Positions 29,384-39,106 of a stretch of DNA of 64,000 nucleotides are shown here, in pieces. Source of the stretch: Vibrio hepatarius (lineage in GTDB: Bacteria > Pseudomonadota > Gammaproteobacteria > Enterobacterales > Vibrionaceae); NCBI RefSeq assembly GCF_001274785.1, contig NZ_LHPI01000009.1:1-64000 (forward strand), written 5' to 3'. The first letter of the stretch is position 1; every line of letters begins with the position of its first letter. The position numbers and the translations under genes are program-made. The notes below the pieces were generated by a model. The model was not told the DNA's origin. It was given only the letters and a program-made list of their open reading frames with translations, and ran no database searches.

Positions 29384-30409
29384 TTAAAGTTTAGTCCTAT
29401 ATATAACTATCAATAGCGCGTTCCGAAGCATCAATATCACAAATAAACTAATGGCGCTGATGAAAGATAACGCTCCGCCACCGCTGCGGCTAAAGATAGT
29501 GCTTACGGTATCTGGATCGGCGCCTCCAGGGTCGTTGTTAATCAGTACACGTACACCATTGCGTACTTCAACGTATGCTTTAGGTTCGACCTCCCCATTC
29601 AGTACTTTGGTTATCCATGCCTGATAGTCGTACACATCGGTGTAGATCGAGCTCACACTGTAATTTGGGTCACCACACGACGCCGGACCGAAACTGGTAA
29701 TGCCGACCTGCACATATTGCATACCATCAAAATAATAGATTGGCCCCCCTGAATCACCGGTACAGGTTGAGTTCTGTAAACCATTGATGGTCTCGCCACC
29801 AAAGCAAAGCTGTTTACTGGTAATTTTAGTGCCGATTTCAAACCGACATTGTGCGATCGGCACGTAATCCATCTCCGTTTCCAGTAGCTCAGTGCCTCCT
29901 CGAACATCATCTTCTATGTAACCATGACCTACGGCTCGAAATTCGGAGTTGGGCGGATAACTGTTGTTGAGCGAGCTATTGAGAAGAGACCTTAAGTTAC
30001 CAGTAGAGAGCGCACTTTCCAGCTTGATGATAGCAATATCGTCTGGCCATAACTCAACGGAAGAATTGATGAACGTATCTGGGTAGTAGAATTCGGCTGC
30101 GCGAGCCTGTTCATTTGAGAGGAATTGGCTTTCGTCTTGCAACTGCGGTGCAACCACGGTGTACAACATCATATCATCGTCACCATAGACACAGTGGGCT
30201 GCGGTCAACACATATTGACTGTTAATCATCGTAGCGCCACAGAAACTGCGCGTGCTGTAGACTTTATTGTTGCGGTAAAACAAGCTGGCAAACGATGGAT
30301 AATCACTAACCGTCGCTGTATTACCGTTTACAATATAAGGCTTCACTTCCACTGCGCTGACCGAAGCGCAAGAGAGCAGTGCCAAAAAGAAGCTCAACCG
30401 CCAAAGCAT
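29384..30409 (-). CDS. Secreted trypsin-like serine protease with atypical GlyGly-CTERM tail
   Basis: A 341-residue S1-family protease. A signal peptide ends near ASVSA, the propeptide junction is YIVNG, and the catalytic triad is His72 (TAAHC), Asp124 (DDIAIIK) and Ser220 (TGDSGGP). After the protease comes a linker and a tail with SRSGGGALSF followed by a hydrophobic segment and a basic end, like the GlyGly-CTERM sorting signal of Vibrio Ves proteases processed by rhombosortase after type II secretion. Here the tail is longer than usual and ends in IVIYRTKL after a second hydrophobic patch. It is a paralogue of the next upstream gene. Confidence 0.88.
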   Translation of the reverse strand: MLWRLSFFLALLSCASVSAVEVKPYIVNGNTATVSDYPSFASLFYRNNKVYSTRSFCGATMINSQYVLTAAHCVYGDDDMMLYTVVAPQLQDESQFLSNEQARAAEFYYPDTFINSSVELWPDDIAIIKLESALSTGNLRSLLNSSLNNSYPPNSEFRAVGHGYIEDDVRGGTELLETEMDYVPIAQCRFEIGTKITSKQLCFGGETINGLQNSTCTGDSGGPIYYFDGMQYVQVGITSFGPASCGDPNYSVSSIYTDVYDYQAWITKVLNGEVEPKAYVEVRNGVRVLINNDPGGADPDTVSTIFSRSGGGALSFISAISLFVILMLRNALLIVIYRTKL

Positions 30410-30484
30410 AGATCTTCTCCCTCTTTTGTATGACTTAAAATATAGTCGAGTCCTTAAAGAAGAGAGAAGTTATTGTGCGGTTTG

Positions 30485-31501
30485 TTAACTGTGAAGCTTA
30501 CGCCTGAAGCCAAGAAGAGCCAATACCAACATCGATAGCGCACCCAAAGAGCCACCGCCGCCACCGGAACTGCTTTGGCTAGAGCTATCATCTTCTGTAC
30601 TCGTGATTGAGAGAGTAGCAGCGCCACCACTGGCTAAAAACTCCGCGCGTTGCTGATCGTTGACCACGACTTTAGGTAACTCGGTACCCGCTAGTACAGA
30701 TTGAATCCAGTTTTCATGTCTCGATACTTCCGTAAATATCGAGTTTGGTGTGATATCTGGGTCCCCACAGGTTAAGGGCCCAAAACTGGTGATGCCAACC
30801 TGCTTACCCTGCCAATATAGAGGCCCACCAGAATCCCCCTGACAAGCGGCGTTGTCGTAAACGCTAGTGTCTGCACCTGTCATACATAAGTTTTCAGATG
30901 TATCAGTGGTATAAATCGCGCAATCCGCATTCGACACATAGCTGAGTTCAGTTTTTTGAATCACATTACTATCGTCTTGATTTGTTTGCGTATTGCCGTG
31001 CCCCACCGCATAGAAAACCTCCGAGGGCGTGACACGATAACTTGACTCATCAGTGTTAACCGCTAGATCCGCAAAACCATATGTTCCAGTCAGCGGAGAA
31101 GCGAGTTTCAAAATGGCAATATCATGAAAAAGCGTCGTATTGTTGTAGTCATCTGGATAGTAATACTCATTCACCATCACACGCTCAGTAATCGAGCGAG
31201 GAAAGTCTGTCTCATTTTGCAGTTGAGGCACCACGGACATAAATAACTGAAGCTCTCTGTCACCGTAAACACAGTGCGCAGCGGTCAAGACGTATTGGTT
31301 CGAAAGGAGTGTGGCACCACAGAAAGGGCCAATGCCGTAATAGCCACTATAGTCGATACTGTCATAAAACAGGCTAGCAAATGAAGGATATTCCGTTGCA
31401 ACCGTAATATCTGTTCCATTGACAATATAAGGTGTTACCTCTACCGCTGCATTTACACCGGAGGTGGTGACTAAACCCAAGGCTAGTACGAACTGTCTCA
31501 T
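30485..31501 (-). CDS. Secreted trypsin-like serine protease with GlyGly-CTERM tail (Ves-like)
   Basis: A 338-residue S1 protease. Signal peptide ends near NAAV; the maturation site is YIVNG; triad His76 (TAAHC), Asp127 (HDIAILK) and Ser224 (QGDSGGP). The C-terminus is a textbook GlyGly-CTERM: a serine-rich linker, SSGGGGGSLG, a hydrophobic helix, and FRRK. The family is secreted by the type II system and anchored or released by rhombosortase. It lies 75 bp upstream of its paralogue; the pair likely arose by tandem duplication. Confidence 0.9.
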   Translation of the reverse strand: MRQFVLALGLVTTSGVNAAVEVTPYIVNGTDITVATEYPSFASLFYDSIDYSGYYGIGPFCGATLLSNQYVLTAAHCVYGDRELQLFMSVVPQLQNETDFPRSITERVMVNEYYYPDDYNNTTLFHDIAILKLASPLTGTYGFADLAVNTDESSYRVTPSEVFYAVGHGNTQTNQDDSNVIQKTELSYVSNADCAIYTTDTSENLCMTGADTSVYDNAACQGDSGGPLYWQGKQVGITSFGPLTCGDPDITPNSIFTEVSRHENWIQSVLAGTELPKVVVNDQQRAEFLASGGAATLSITSTEDDSSSQSSSGGGGGSLGALSMLVLALLGFRRKLHS

Positions 31502-31550
31502 TTTATAGCCTCTTAGCTACTACTTTAATACTAGTTCTGACTATAACTAC

Positions 31551-31575
31551 AAAAAAACCTCTCAGTCGAGAGGTT
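31551..31575 (-). terminator. Rho-independent terminator of gcvT
   Basis: AACCTCTC/GAGAGGTT stem with a 4-nt loop, followed on the minus strand by TTTTTTG. Confidence 0.85.
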
Positions 31576-31608
31576 TTATAAATATTAATGATAAAATTGT
31601 GAATTACA

Positions 31609-32727
31609 TTAACCGCGGTAATAACGCTGAGGTACGAAAGGCATTTTCTCAACGGTCATTGGAAGCTTCTTACCACGTACATCGGCAAACAACTCTGTAC
31701 CGATAGCCGCTAGGTCAGCTCGTACATAAGCCATTGATACTGGTTTGCCCGCGTTAGGACCCGCTGTACCACTGGTTACTACGCCAACTTTATTGTCTTC
31801 TGCGTCAAACAGTTCAGTGCCTTCACGAACTGGAGCTTTAGTTTGACCAACCAAACCCACGCGCTTGCGCGTTACGTCTTTAGATTCGATCTGGTTAAGG
31901 ATGATATCTGCACCTGGGAAACCACCTTCGCGCTCGCCACCAATACGACGAACTTTTTGAATACCCCAAAGTAGGCTTGCCTCAACAGGTGTCGTGGTCG
32001 TATCTAAATCGTGGCCATACAGACATAAACCACACTCCAAACGTAGTGAGTCACGCGCACCAAGACCGATCCACTCTACTTCCACTTCGTCAGTGAGTTT
32101 ACGTGCTAGTTCTTCAGCATGAGAGCTTGGTACTGAAATTTCATAACCATCTTCGCCAGTATAGCCACTACGGCTTACGATGCATTCCACGCCAAGGATG
32201 TCTAACGTTTTCACATCCATAAACACCATATCAGCAACTTCAGCATTAAAGCGCTTCAATACCTCAACCGCTTTAGGACCTTGCAGTGCAAGCAGTGCGC
32301 GATCTTCAATCACTTCTAGCTCAACGCCTTCAGGTAGGTGCGTTTTAAGATGGTTGATATCTTGTTCTTTACACGCCGCATTCACCACTACAAACAGATG
32401 TTCACCCAGATTTGCGACCATTAGGTCATCCATGATGCCGCCTTGCTCGTTAGTAAAGAAAGCATAGCGTTGGTTGCCTTGCGGCAAATCGATGATGTCT
32501 ACAGGAACCAATGACTCAAGGAATGCGGCTGCATCTGCGCCGTGAAGACGTAGCTGCCCCATATGAGATACATCAAACAAACCCGCCGCATCGCGCGTGT
32601 GTAAGTGCTCTTTCTTTACGCCAAGCTTGTATTGCACTGGCATATCGTAGCCTGCGAAAGGAACCATTTTCGCACCCGCTTCAATGTGCAAAGCATGAAG
32701 TGGCGTTTTTAGTAGATCTTGAGTCAT
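31609..32727 (-). CDS. gcvT: Glycine cleavage system T protein (aminomethyltransferase)
   Basis: A 372-residue folate-dependent enzyme that moves the methylene group from the H-protein arm to tetrahydrofolate, releasing ammonia. The family features are clear: TPLHALHIEAGAKMVPFAGYDMPVQY at the N-terminus, GLFDVSHMGQ, GYTGEDGYEI near the middle, and a conserved LRLECGLCLYGHD. The inner ATG is preferred because GGAGAC sits 5 bp before it. It is transcribed opposite to glyA-gcvH-gcvP, with the regulator gene between, and has a candidate operator at 32766-32783. Confidence 0.95.
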   Translation of the reverse strand: MTQDLLKTPLHALHIEAGAKMVPFAGYDMPVQYKLGVKKEHLHTRDAAGLFDVSHMGQLRLHGADAAAFLESLVPVDIIDLPQGNQRYAFFTNEQGGIMDDLMVANLGEHLFVVVNAACKEQDINHLKTHLPEGVELEVIEDRALLALQGPKAVEVLKRFNAEVADMVFMDVKTLDILGVECIVSRSGYTGEDGYEISVPSSHAEELARKLTDEVEVEWIGLGARDSLRLECGLCLYGHDLDTTTTPVEASLLWGIQKVRRIGGEREGGFPGADIILNQIESKDVTRKRVGLVGQTKAPVREGTELFDAEDNKVGVVTSGTAGPNAGKPVSMAYVRADLAAIGTELFADVRGKKLPMTVEKMPFVPQRYYRG

Positions 32728-32765
32728 TGTTGTCTCCATTTAATCAGGTTCGTTTTCCATTCGAG

Positions 32766-32783
32766 GAAACCTTGTTTCCAATA
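32766..32783. promoter_or_regulatory. Candidate operator upstream of gcvT
   Basis: GAAACCTTGTTTCCAATA, containing the dyad GGAAAC-CTT-GTTTCC, 39 bp upstream of the gcvT start. A near-identical sequence lies at 33722-33739 upstream of glyA and of the XRE-cupin regulator gene, which encodes the likely binding protein. Confidence 0.65.
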
Positions 32784-32883
32784 ATAAACACGAGTGGAGA
32801 AGTTTTGCACCATTAACAAGTTGGGAACAGTTCAAAATGTGACATTTAACATTAAATTCACATCGAAAGTGCAGAAGAGAAAG

Positions 32884-32918
32884 CGCCACCTTAGGCATTA
32901 ATTGCTCAAGGTGGCGCT
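32884..32918 (-). terminator. Hairpin downstream of the XRE-cupin gene
   Basis: Ten-bp perfect stem with an inner GCA/TGC pairing in the loop; on the minus strand it is followed by TTTCTCTTC. Probably a terminator. Confidence 0.6.
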
Positions 32919-32986
32919 ATTGTACTCATCTAAAACACAAAAGCAAACGTTTGCTTTCACTATAGGAAATTTCTATTTAAGTCTGA

Positions 32987-33610
32987 TTATTTCGCGGTAA
33001 CCCACAAAATGAGCGCATCTTCTTCGCTGGTCGACACCAACATATGCCCCATATTGGCATCGTAATAAACACTGTCACCTTCATGCAGTTCTACCGGTTC
33101 ATAGAACTCTGAAAAGAAGCGGACAGAGCCGGACAAAATCAACAGAAACTCTTCGCCATCATGGCGTACCCAATCGCTATACGCTTCAAACTCACGCGCA
33201 TGGATTCGGCTCTTAAATGGCATCATCTTTTTGTTCGACAGTTGAGTGGCCAGTAGCTCATGTTCGTAAGTGGGTGTTGGGTGTGGTTTTCCTTGTCCTG
33301 ACAAGGTGATATCTCGACGACCTGTTGCCGCTTTTTTCCTTGGTGGTTCAAATAGTTGCGGCATATCGATTTGCAAGCCAACGGCCAATTTTTGCATCGC
33401 TTGAAAGGTTGGCGAAATCTGCTCGTTTTCTATCTTACTCAGTGTGGAGCGCGCAAGCCCAGTGCGCTGGCTGGCTTCTTCCAGAGTAATGCCTAACTTG
33501 CTACGAATATCCTTGATGCGTTGGCCTAGTTTCAAAGGCTCTATATTTTGCTCTGTCGACTCTTTCGCTAGAGTCAGTGACGGGTACTCGTCATAGATGT
33601 CTTCAGACAT
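32987..33610 (-). CDS. XRE-family regulator with C-terminal cupin, likely regulator of glycine cleavage genes
   Basis: A 207-residue two-domain regulator. Residues about 28-82 form a helix-turn-helix (GQRIKDIRSKLGITLEEASQRTGLARSTLSKIENEQISPTF). Residues about 115-205 form a cupin with the pattern DGEEFLLILSGSVRFF, a small-molecule sensor fold. The gene lies between gcvT and glyA-gcvHP, and both flanking promoters carry GAAACCWTGTTTCCAATA, so it probably controls them and itself in response to glycine, serine or a related metabolite. The effector and sign of control are unknown. Confidence 0.85.
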   Translation of the reverse strand: MSEDIYDEYPSLTLAKESTEQNIEPLKLGQRIKDIRSKLGITLEEASQRTGLARSTLSKIENEQISPTFQAMQKLAVGLQIDMPQLFEPPRKKAATGRRDITLSGQGKPHPTPTYEHELLATQLSNKKMMPFKSRIHAREFEAYSDWVRHDGEEFLLILSGSVRFFSEFYEPVELHEGDSVYYDANMGHMLVSTSEEDALILWVTAK

Positions 33611-33982
33611 GCTTCCCTCTTATAATACTGCTACTTCCTGTTCCATTTTCATTGTGCACGAAGCGGATCATAGAAAAAAGTATCGAACAATAAATAAACC
33701 GTGCTCTCGGTAACAAAATTAGAAACCATGTTTCCAATAGGAAATTTTTGGTTGATTGTTGTTGTAACAACGGCTATGTTACCAACTTGTTAGTTGAAGA
33801 GATGCTGTTTCCGAATTTTTGAGTTGATGCTTTTAACAATTAAATTCGGCTTTACCCCGTCGTTTTGGGGCATGGAATTCACGTTGTTTTCTCCTTAAAG
33901 AAAACAATTACAAGTAAGGACTGACAAGAGCTGTACCCCTACAAAAAACACTCTTGTTAGCACGATAGGAAGGTCTTCTACC
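33611..33982. promoter_or_regulatory. Divergent regulator/glyA region with structured glyA leader
   Basis: Holds the candidate operator (33722-33739), then four successive dyads before glyA: CCGAATTT/AAATTCGG (33811-33849), CCCC/GGGG around 33855-33870, TTGTTTTC/GAAAACAA (33884-33907) and ACAAGAG/CTCTTGT (33924-33957). This could be a folded mRNA leader. I looked for the glycine riboswitch consensus and did not find it. Confidence 0.45.
33722..33739. promoter_or_regulatory. Candidate operator between the XRE-cupin gene and glyA
   Basis: GAAACCATGTTTCCAATA, a GAAAC-CAT-GTTTC dyad followed by CCAATAGGAAA, so two overlapping inverted repeats. It differs at one position from the site upstream of gcvT. 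Confidence 0.65.
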
Positions 33983-35278
33983 ATGAACAACACTTATCAG
34001 AATCACAGCCTGGAGAATTTTTTCTCTACTAACCTTTCTGCGACAGATGACTCAGTATTTGCCGGCATTCAGGCAGAGTTCACACGTCAAAACGAACAAA
34101 TTGAGCTTATCGCTTCAGAGAACATTGTGTCTAAAGCGGTAATGCAAGCACAAGGCACATGCCTAACTAATAAATACGCAGAAGGTTACCCTGGTCGTCG
34201 TTACTACGGTGGTTGTGAACACGTTGATACAGTAGAGGCAATTGCTATTGAACGTGCGAAGAAACTTTTTCAATGTGAATACGCAAACGTTCAACCTCAC
34301 TCTGGCGCTCAAGCAAACGGCGCGGTGAAACTGGCACTTCTTCAACCAGGCGACACTATTTTAGGTATGTCTCTAGACGCTGGCGGCCACTTAACACACG
34401 GCGCACGCCCTGCTCTATCAGGTAAATGGTTTAACGCGGTTCAATACGGCGTTGATCGCGAAACGCTAGAGATCAACTACGAAGACGTTCGCGCTCTTGC
34501 CCTAGAGCACAAACCAAAAATGATCATCGCAGGTGGTAGCGCGATTCCTCGCACGATTGACTTCGCTAAGTTCCGCGAAATCGCAGATGAAGTAGATGCA
34601 ATCCTAATGGTTGATATGGCGCACATCGCAGGTCTTATCGCGACAGGTGCTCACCCTAGCCCGCTACCACACGCACACGTTGTAACCACCACAACGCACA
34701 AAACACTGCGCGGTCCTCGTGGTGGTATGATCCTGACTAACCACGAAGACATCATTAAGAAAATCAACTCAGCGGTATTCCCTGGCCTTCAAGGCGGCCC
34801 GCTAATGCATGTAATTGCAGCAAAAGCCGTTGCATTTGGTGAGGCTCTTGGCCCTGAGTTCAAAACTTATATCGATTCGGTGATCAATAACGCAAAAGTA
34901 TTAGCCGAAGTATTGCAAACTCGCGGTTGCGACATTGTGACTGGCGGAACTGATACTCACCTGATGCTGGTTGACCTTCGTCCTAAAGGTTTGAAAGGTA
35001 ACAAAGCAGAAGAGGCGCTTGAGCGTGCAGGGATCACATGTAACAAAAATGGCATCCCGTTCGATTCAGAGAAGCCTATGATTACATCGGGTATCCGTTT
35101 GGGTACACCGGCTGGCACAAGCCGCGGCTTTGGCGCAGAAGAATTCAAGCTCATCGGTAATTGGATTGGCGATGTACTGGATGGGTTGGTAGAAAACCCT
35201 GAAGGTAACGCAGAAGTAGAACAACGTGTTCGCAAAGAAGTGAAAACGCTGTGTAATCGCTTCCCTCTTTACCAATAA
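33983..35278 (+). CDS. glyA: Serine hydroxymethyltransferase
   Basis: A 431-residue PLP enzyme converting serine and tetrahydrofolate to glycine and methylene-tetrahydrofolate. Motifs: [43 protein letters not shown] and the PLP lysine Lys240 in [14 protein letters not shown]. The N-terminus is about 11 residues longer than E. coli GlyA (417). As the gene next to gcvHP, it is likely a second, chromid-borne isozyme that links glycine cleavage to serine formation. A structured leader precedes it. Confidence 0.95.
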   Translation: MNNTYQNHSLENFFSTNLSATDDSVFAGIQAEFTRQNEQIELIASENIVSKAVMQAQGTCLTNKYAEGYPGRRYYGGCEHVDTVEAIAIERAKKLFQCEYANVQPHSGAQANGAVKLALLQPGDTILGMSLDAGGHLTHGARPALSGKWFNAVQYGVDRETLEINYEDVRALALEHKPKMIIAGGSAIPRTIDFAKFREIADEVDAILMVDMAHIAGLIATGAHPSPLPHAHVVTTTTHKTLRGPRGGMILTNHEDIIKKINSAVFPGLQGGPLMHVIAAKAVAFGEALGPEFKTYIDSVINNAKVLAEVLQTRGCDIVTGGTDTHLMLVDLRPKGLKGNKAEEALERAGITCNKNGIPFDSEKPMITSGIRLGTPAGTSRGFGAEEFKLIGNWIGDVLDGLVENPEGNAEVEQRVRKEVKTLCNRFPLYQ

Positions 35279-35314
35279 ACAATTTAATCAAAGTTATTTT
35301 TTGGAGATTAAGCA

Positions 35315-35695
35315 ATGGACAACACACTGAAGTTTGCAGATAGCCACGAGTGGGTACGTGACAATGGTGATGGCACAGTAACTATCGGTATTTCTGAGCA
35401 TGCGCAAGAAATGCTGGGTGACGTAGTATTCGTTGACCTACCGGAAGTGGAAGACGAAATTGAAGCAGGCGATAGCTTCTCTCTTGTTGAGTCTGTAAAA
35501 GCAGCTTCAGATATCTACGCGCCGATCAGCGGTGAAATCGTAGAAATCAATGAAGAGTTGGAAGATAGCCCAGAGCTAATCAACGAAGAACCATACGAAG
35601 GCGGCTGGATTGTTAAAGTTAAGATGTCTGACCCATCTGAACTAGACAACCTAAAAGACGCAGAAGAATACCTAAACTCAATTGAAGACGAGTAA
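35315..35695 (+). CDS. gcvH: Glycine cleavage system H protein
   Basis: A 126-residue lipoyl carrier that shuttles the aminomethyl group between GcvP and GcvT. The lipoylated lysine is Lys62 in [14 protein letters not shown]. Length and acidic character fit the family. GGAG lies before the ATG; the gene starts 36 bp after glyA and is followed by a strong hairpin with a T-run before gcvP. Confidence 0.96.
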   Translation: MDNTLKFADSHEWVRDNGDGTVTIGISEHAQEMLGDVVFVDLPEVEDEIEAGDSFSLVESVKAASDIYAPISGEIVEINEELEDSPELINEEPYEGGWIVKVKMSDPSELDNLKDAEEYLNSIEDE

Positions 35696-35710
35696 TTAGG
35701 AAGATTAGGA

Positions 35711-35743
35711 AAGCTGCCCCCGTTTCGGAAGGCAGCTTTTTTT
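35711..35743 (+). terminator. Terminator or attenuator between gcvH and gcvP
   Basis: AAGCTGCC/GGCAGCTT stem followed by seven T, 16 bp after gcvH. It would end most glyA-gcvH transcripts; gcvP then needs read-through or its own promoter in 35744-35820. Confidence 0.8.
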
Positions 35744-35820
35744 CAATGTTCGGAAGTATAATTAACCTTATCAGTAACGATTCGATTCCGTTACCCGAAC
35801 GATGGAGTAGGTAAAGGACA

Positions 35821-38685
35821 ATGACTGAATTACTTCAAAGCCTCAGCACACAAAATGAGTTCGTTGCTCGCCACAACGGCCCAAACAAATCTGACCAACA
35901 AAAAATGTTGGATGCGATCAATGTTGCTAACCTTGACGCACTTATCGAAGAAACGGTTCCAGCGCAAATTCGCCTAGAAAAACCACTAGCGCTTGCAGAA
36001 GCGAAAAGCGAAGCAGACATGCTGGTTGCAATGCGCCAGTTCGCTGACCAAAACCAAATCAAACGCACATTCATCGGCCAGGGATACTACAACACCTTCA
36101 CACCAAACGTGATTCTACGTAACGTGCTAGAAAACCCAGGTTGGTACACAGCGTACACCCCTTACCAGCCAGAGATCTCTCAAGGTCGTCTGGAAGCACT
36201 TCTTAACTACCAACAAATGGTCATGGACCTAACTGGTATGGAAATCGCGAACGCTTCTCTACTAGACGAAGCAACAGCAGCCGCTGAAGCGATGACACTA
36301 TGTAAGCGTGCTGGTAAGAGCAAGAGTAACGTATTCTTTGTGGCTGACGATGTTCATCCACAAACACTAGAAGTCGTGAAAACGCGCGCAAAATTCATTG
36401 GCTTTGACGTACAAGTTGGCTCATTAGAATCACTGCCAGAACAAGACGTATTTGGTGCCCTCGTGCAATACCCAGGTACCACTGGCGAAGTTCGCGATCT
36501 AACCGACATCATTGCTAAAGCACAGGCAAACAAAACGCTAGTGACGGTTGCGACTGACCTACTTGCTTCTACTCTGCTGAAACCTGCAGGTGAAATGGGT
36601 GCAGATGTGGTTATCGGTTCTGCTCAGCGTTTCGGCGTACCAATGGGTTACGGCGGTCCACACGCAGCATTCATGGCAACGCGTGATAAGCATAAGCGTA
36701 CTATGCCAGGTCGTGTAATCGGTGTGTCTATCGATGTAAACGGCAACCAAGCGCTTCGCATGGCAATGCAAACACGTGAGCAGCACATCCGTCGTGAGAA
36801 AGCGACATCAAACATCTGTACTGCGCAAGCACTACTGGCGAACATGGCGTCTTTCTACGCGGTATTCCACGGCGCAGAAGGTCTACGCACTATCGCTCGT
36901 CGCACTCACCACATGACTGCGATTCTAGCGGCTGGCCTGACTAAGTCTGGTTACGAGCTAGCACACAACAGCTTCTTCGATACCATCACTATCAACACAG
37001 AAGGTAAAACTGAAGAGCTTTACGCGAAAGCACAAGCTGCAGACATCAACCTACGTAAGCTAGACGGCAAGCTAGGTATCAGCTTCGACGAAACTACCAC
37101 AACGGGTGATATCGAAGCGCTATTCACTGTGTTCGGCGTACAGCAAGACGTGAACGCGCTGTCTTCAGAGATTGCAAGCAACGAGTTCGCTGCTATTCCT
37201 GAAGCGCTACGTCGTACTTCTGAGTTCCTAACTCACCCAGTATTCAATACGCACCACAGCGAAACGCAAATGATGCGTTACCTGAAACAGCTTGAGAACA
37301 AAGACTTCTCACTGACTCACGGTATGATCCCGCTAGGCAGTTGTACAATGAAACTGAACGCAGCGGCAGAGATGATTCCTATCACTTGGCCTGAGTTTGG
37401 TTCTATCCACCCATTCGCTCCTCTAGAGCAAGCGGCTGGTTACTCTGCGCTAGCAAAAGATCTAAAAGAGAAGCTATGTGAAATCACTGGCTACGACGAA
37501 TTCTCTCTACAGCCAAACTCTGGCGCATCTGGCGAGTACGCAGGTCTTATTGCGATTCAACGCTACCACGAAAGCCGTGGCGAAGGTCACCGTAACGTAT
37601 GTTTGATTCCAAGCTCTGCGCACGGCACCAACCCTGCAACGGCATCAATGGTGTCAATGAAAGTGGTTGTGGTTAAATGTGATGAAGATGGCAACATCGA
37701 CATGACTGACCTAGCAGCGAAAATTGAGAAGCACAAAGACAACCTATCAAGCATCATGATCACTTACCCTTCTACGCACGGTGTATACGAAGAGCAAGTG
37801 AAAGAAGTGTGCGAAATGGTTCATGCTGCGGGCGGTCAGGTTTACCTAGACGGCGCGAACATGAACGCTCAGGTAGCTCTAACGTCCCCTGGCTTCATTG
37901 GTTCTGACGTTTCTCACCTGAACTTGCACAAAACTTTCTGTATCCCACACGGTGGTGGCGGTCCAGGTATGGGTCCTATCGGTGTTAAATCTCACCTAGC
38001 GCCTTTCCTACCGGGTCACATAGAAAATGGTGTAGAAGGCGAAGATTTCGCGGTTTCTGCAGCGGATATGGGTAGCGCGTCAATCCTACCTATCTCTTGG
38101 GCATACATCGCAATGATGGGTGAAACTGGTCTACAAGAAGCGACAAAAGTAGCGATTCTTAACGCCAACTACGTGATGGAGCGTCTACGTCCGCACTACC
38201 CAATTCTTTACCGTGGTAAAAATGGCCGCGTTGCGCACGAATGTATCGTTGATATCCGTCCGCTGAAAGAAGAAACAGGCATCAGCGAAGAAGACATCGC
38301 GAAACGTCTGATGGACTACGGTTTCCATGCGCCAACGATGTCATTCCCAGTTGCTGGCACGCTAATGGTTGAGCCAACTGAATCAGAAGATTTGGATGAG
38401 CTAGATCGCTTCTGTGACGCGATGATCGCTATCCGTGAAGAGATGGCGAAAGTGAAGAACGGTGAATGGCCGCTAGAGAACAACCCTCTAGTAAACGCAC
38501 CACACACTCAAGTTGATCTTGCAGCAGCAGAGTGGGATCGCCCTTACTCACGCGAATTAGGTTGTTTCCCATCGAAAGCAACCAAGTCTTGGAAATACTG
38601 GCCAACAGTAAACCGCGTAGATAACGTTTACGGCGACCGTAACCTAATCTGCTCGTGCCCAAGCATCGAAAACTACGAAGATTAA
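35821..38685 (+). CDS. gcvP: Glycine cleavage system P protein (glycine dehydrogenase, decarboxylating)
   Basis: A 954-residue PLP-dependent decarboxylase, the full homodimeric form with both halves. The N-terminal half starts FVARHNGPN and has the [21 protein letters not shown] segment. The C-terminal half has the PLP lysine Lys704 in [18 protein letters not shown]. It decarboxylates glycine and loads the aminomethyl group on GcvH. AGGACA precedes the ATG and a terminator follows. Confidence 0.97.
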   Translation: MTELLQSLSTQNEFVARHNGPNKSDQQKMLDAINVANLDALIEETVPAQIRLEKPLALAEAKSEADMLVAMRQFADQNQIKRTFIGQGYYNTFTPNVILRNVLENPGWYTAYTPYQPEISQGRLEALLNYQQMVMDLTGMEIANASLLDEATAAAEAMTLCKRAGKSKSNVFFVADDVHPQTLEVVKTRAKFIGFDVQVGSLESLPEQDVFGALVQYPGTTGEVRDLTDIIAKAQANKTLVTVATDLLASTLLKPAGEMGADVVIGSAQRFGVPMGYGGPHAAFMATRDKHKRTMPGRVIGVSIDVNGNQALRMAMQTREQHIRREKATSNICTAQALLANMASFYAVFHGAEGLRTIARRTHHMTAILAAGLTKSGYELAHNSFFDTITINTEGKTEELYAKAQAADINLRKLDGKLGISFDETTTTGDIEALFTVFGVQQDVNALSSEIASNEFAAIPEALRRTSEFLTHPVFNTHHSETQMMRYLKQLENKDFSLTHGMIPLGSCTMKLNAAAEMIPITWPEFGSIHPFAPLEQAAGYSALAKDLKEKLCEITGYDEFSLQPNSGASGEYAGLIAIQRYHESRGEGHRNVCLIPSSAHGTNPATASMVSMKVVVVKCDEDGNIDMTDLAAKIEKHKDNLSSIMITYPSTHGVYEEQVKEVCEMVHAAGGQVYLDGANMNAQVALTSPGFIGSDVSHLNLHKTFCIPHGGGGPGMGPIGVKSHLAPFLPGHIENGVEGEDFAVSAADMGSASILPISWAYIAMMGETGLQEATKVAILNANYVMERLRPHYPILYRGKNGRVAHECIVDIRPLKEETGISEEDIAKRLMDYGFHAPTMSFPVAGTLMVEPTESEDLDELDRFCDAMIAIREEMAKVKNGEWPLENNPLVNAPHTQVDLAAAEWDRPYSRELGCFPSKATKSWKYWPTVNRVDNVYGDRNLICSCPSIENYED

Positions 38686-38709
38686 TCTTCGCAGAGCATA
38701 TAAATAACA

Positions 38710-38737
38710 AAAAAGCGAACCAAGTGGTTCGCTTTTT
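38710..38737 (+). terminator. Terminator after gcvP
   Basis: AAAAAGCGAACC/GGTTCGCTTTTT stem with a 4-nt loop and T-rich end. Confidence 0.88.
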
Positions 38738-38800
38738 ATTTGGGAGGGGGGGTATAACCAAATACCTTGTATAATGCCTATAAAATACGGTTTTATATCC

Positions 38801-38962
38801 TTACTTTTCTATCAGATCTTCTTGATAAGAATCTAATGACTTATACCCATAATACTTCCATAGATTCGAGTCTGACAGTTTAAAGTTACTAACTAACTCC
38901 CTCATCCATTGCTTTCTAGTCTCTATTACAAGTTCTGCTAACACCTTCAATAATTTACTCAT
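38801..38962 (-). CDS. Small ORF of 53 residues, unknown function
   Basis: The minus strand carries ATG at 38962 preceded by GGAGAGTGAT, an excellent ribosome site at 6-8 bp, and 53 sense codons ending in TAA. The product is MSKLLKVLAELVIETRKQWM at its start and ends YQEDLIEK, with a central aromatic cluster (NLWKYYGYKS). It looks like a small helical, charged cytoplasmic protein. Base composition matches the AT-rich AraC gene next to it rather than gcvP. I do not recognise a family, and expression is not proven. Confidence 0.55.
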   Translation of the reverse strand: MSKLLKVLAELVIETRKQWMRELVSNFKLSDSNLWKYYGYKSLDSYQEDLIEK

Positions 38963-39106
38963 ATCACTCTCCTTAACGTCATGAGCAAATTATATGGTTA
39001 CAGTATGCGACGCATTAATGTTTCGCGTCCAAAGAGTAGTACTATTCGTTCGTATTCTGTTAATGTCACTGTTAATTGAACTTTCCCAATACTTGGGGGA
39101 CAGCTT

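Larger units (their letters stand above)
32728..32986. promoter_or_regulatory. gcvT upstream region and 3' end of the regulator gene
   Basis: Contains the GGAAAC-CTT-GTTTCC dyad near 32765-32779, a candidate operator, and a 10-bp perfect stem GCGCCACCTT/AAGGTGGCGC at 32884-32918 that may terminate the minus-strand regulator transcript before gcvT. Confidence 0.5.

Noticed and set aside
33611..33982. Glycine riboswitch upstream of glyA
   Set aside because: I searched for the conserved glycine aptamer core and saw none; only simple dyads are present.
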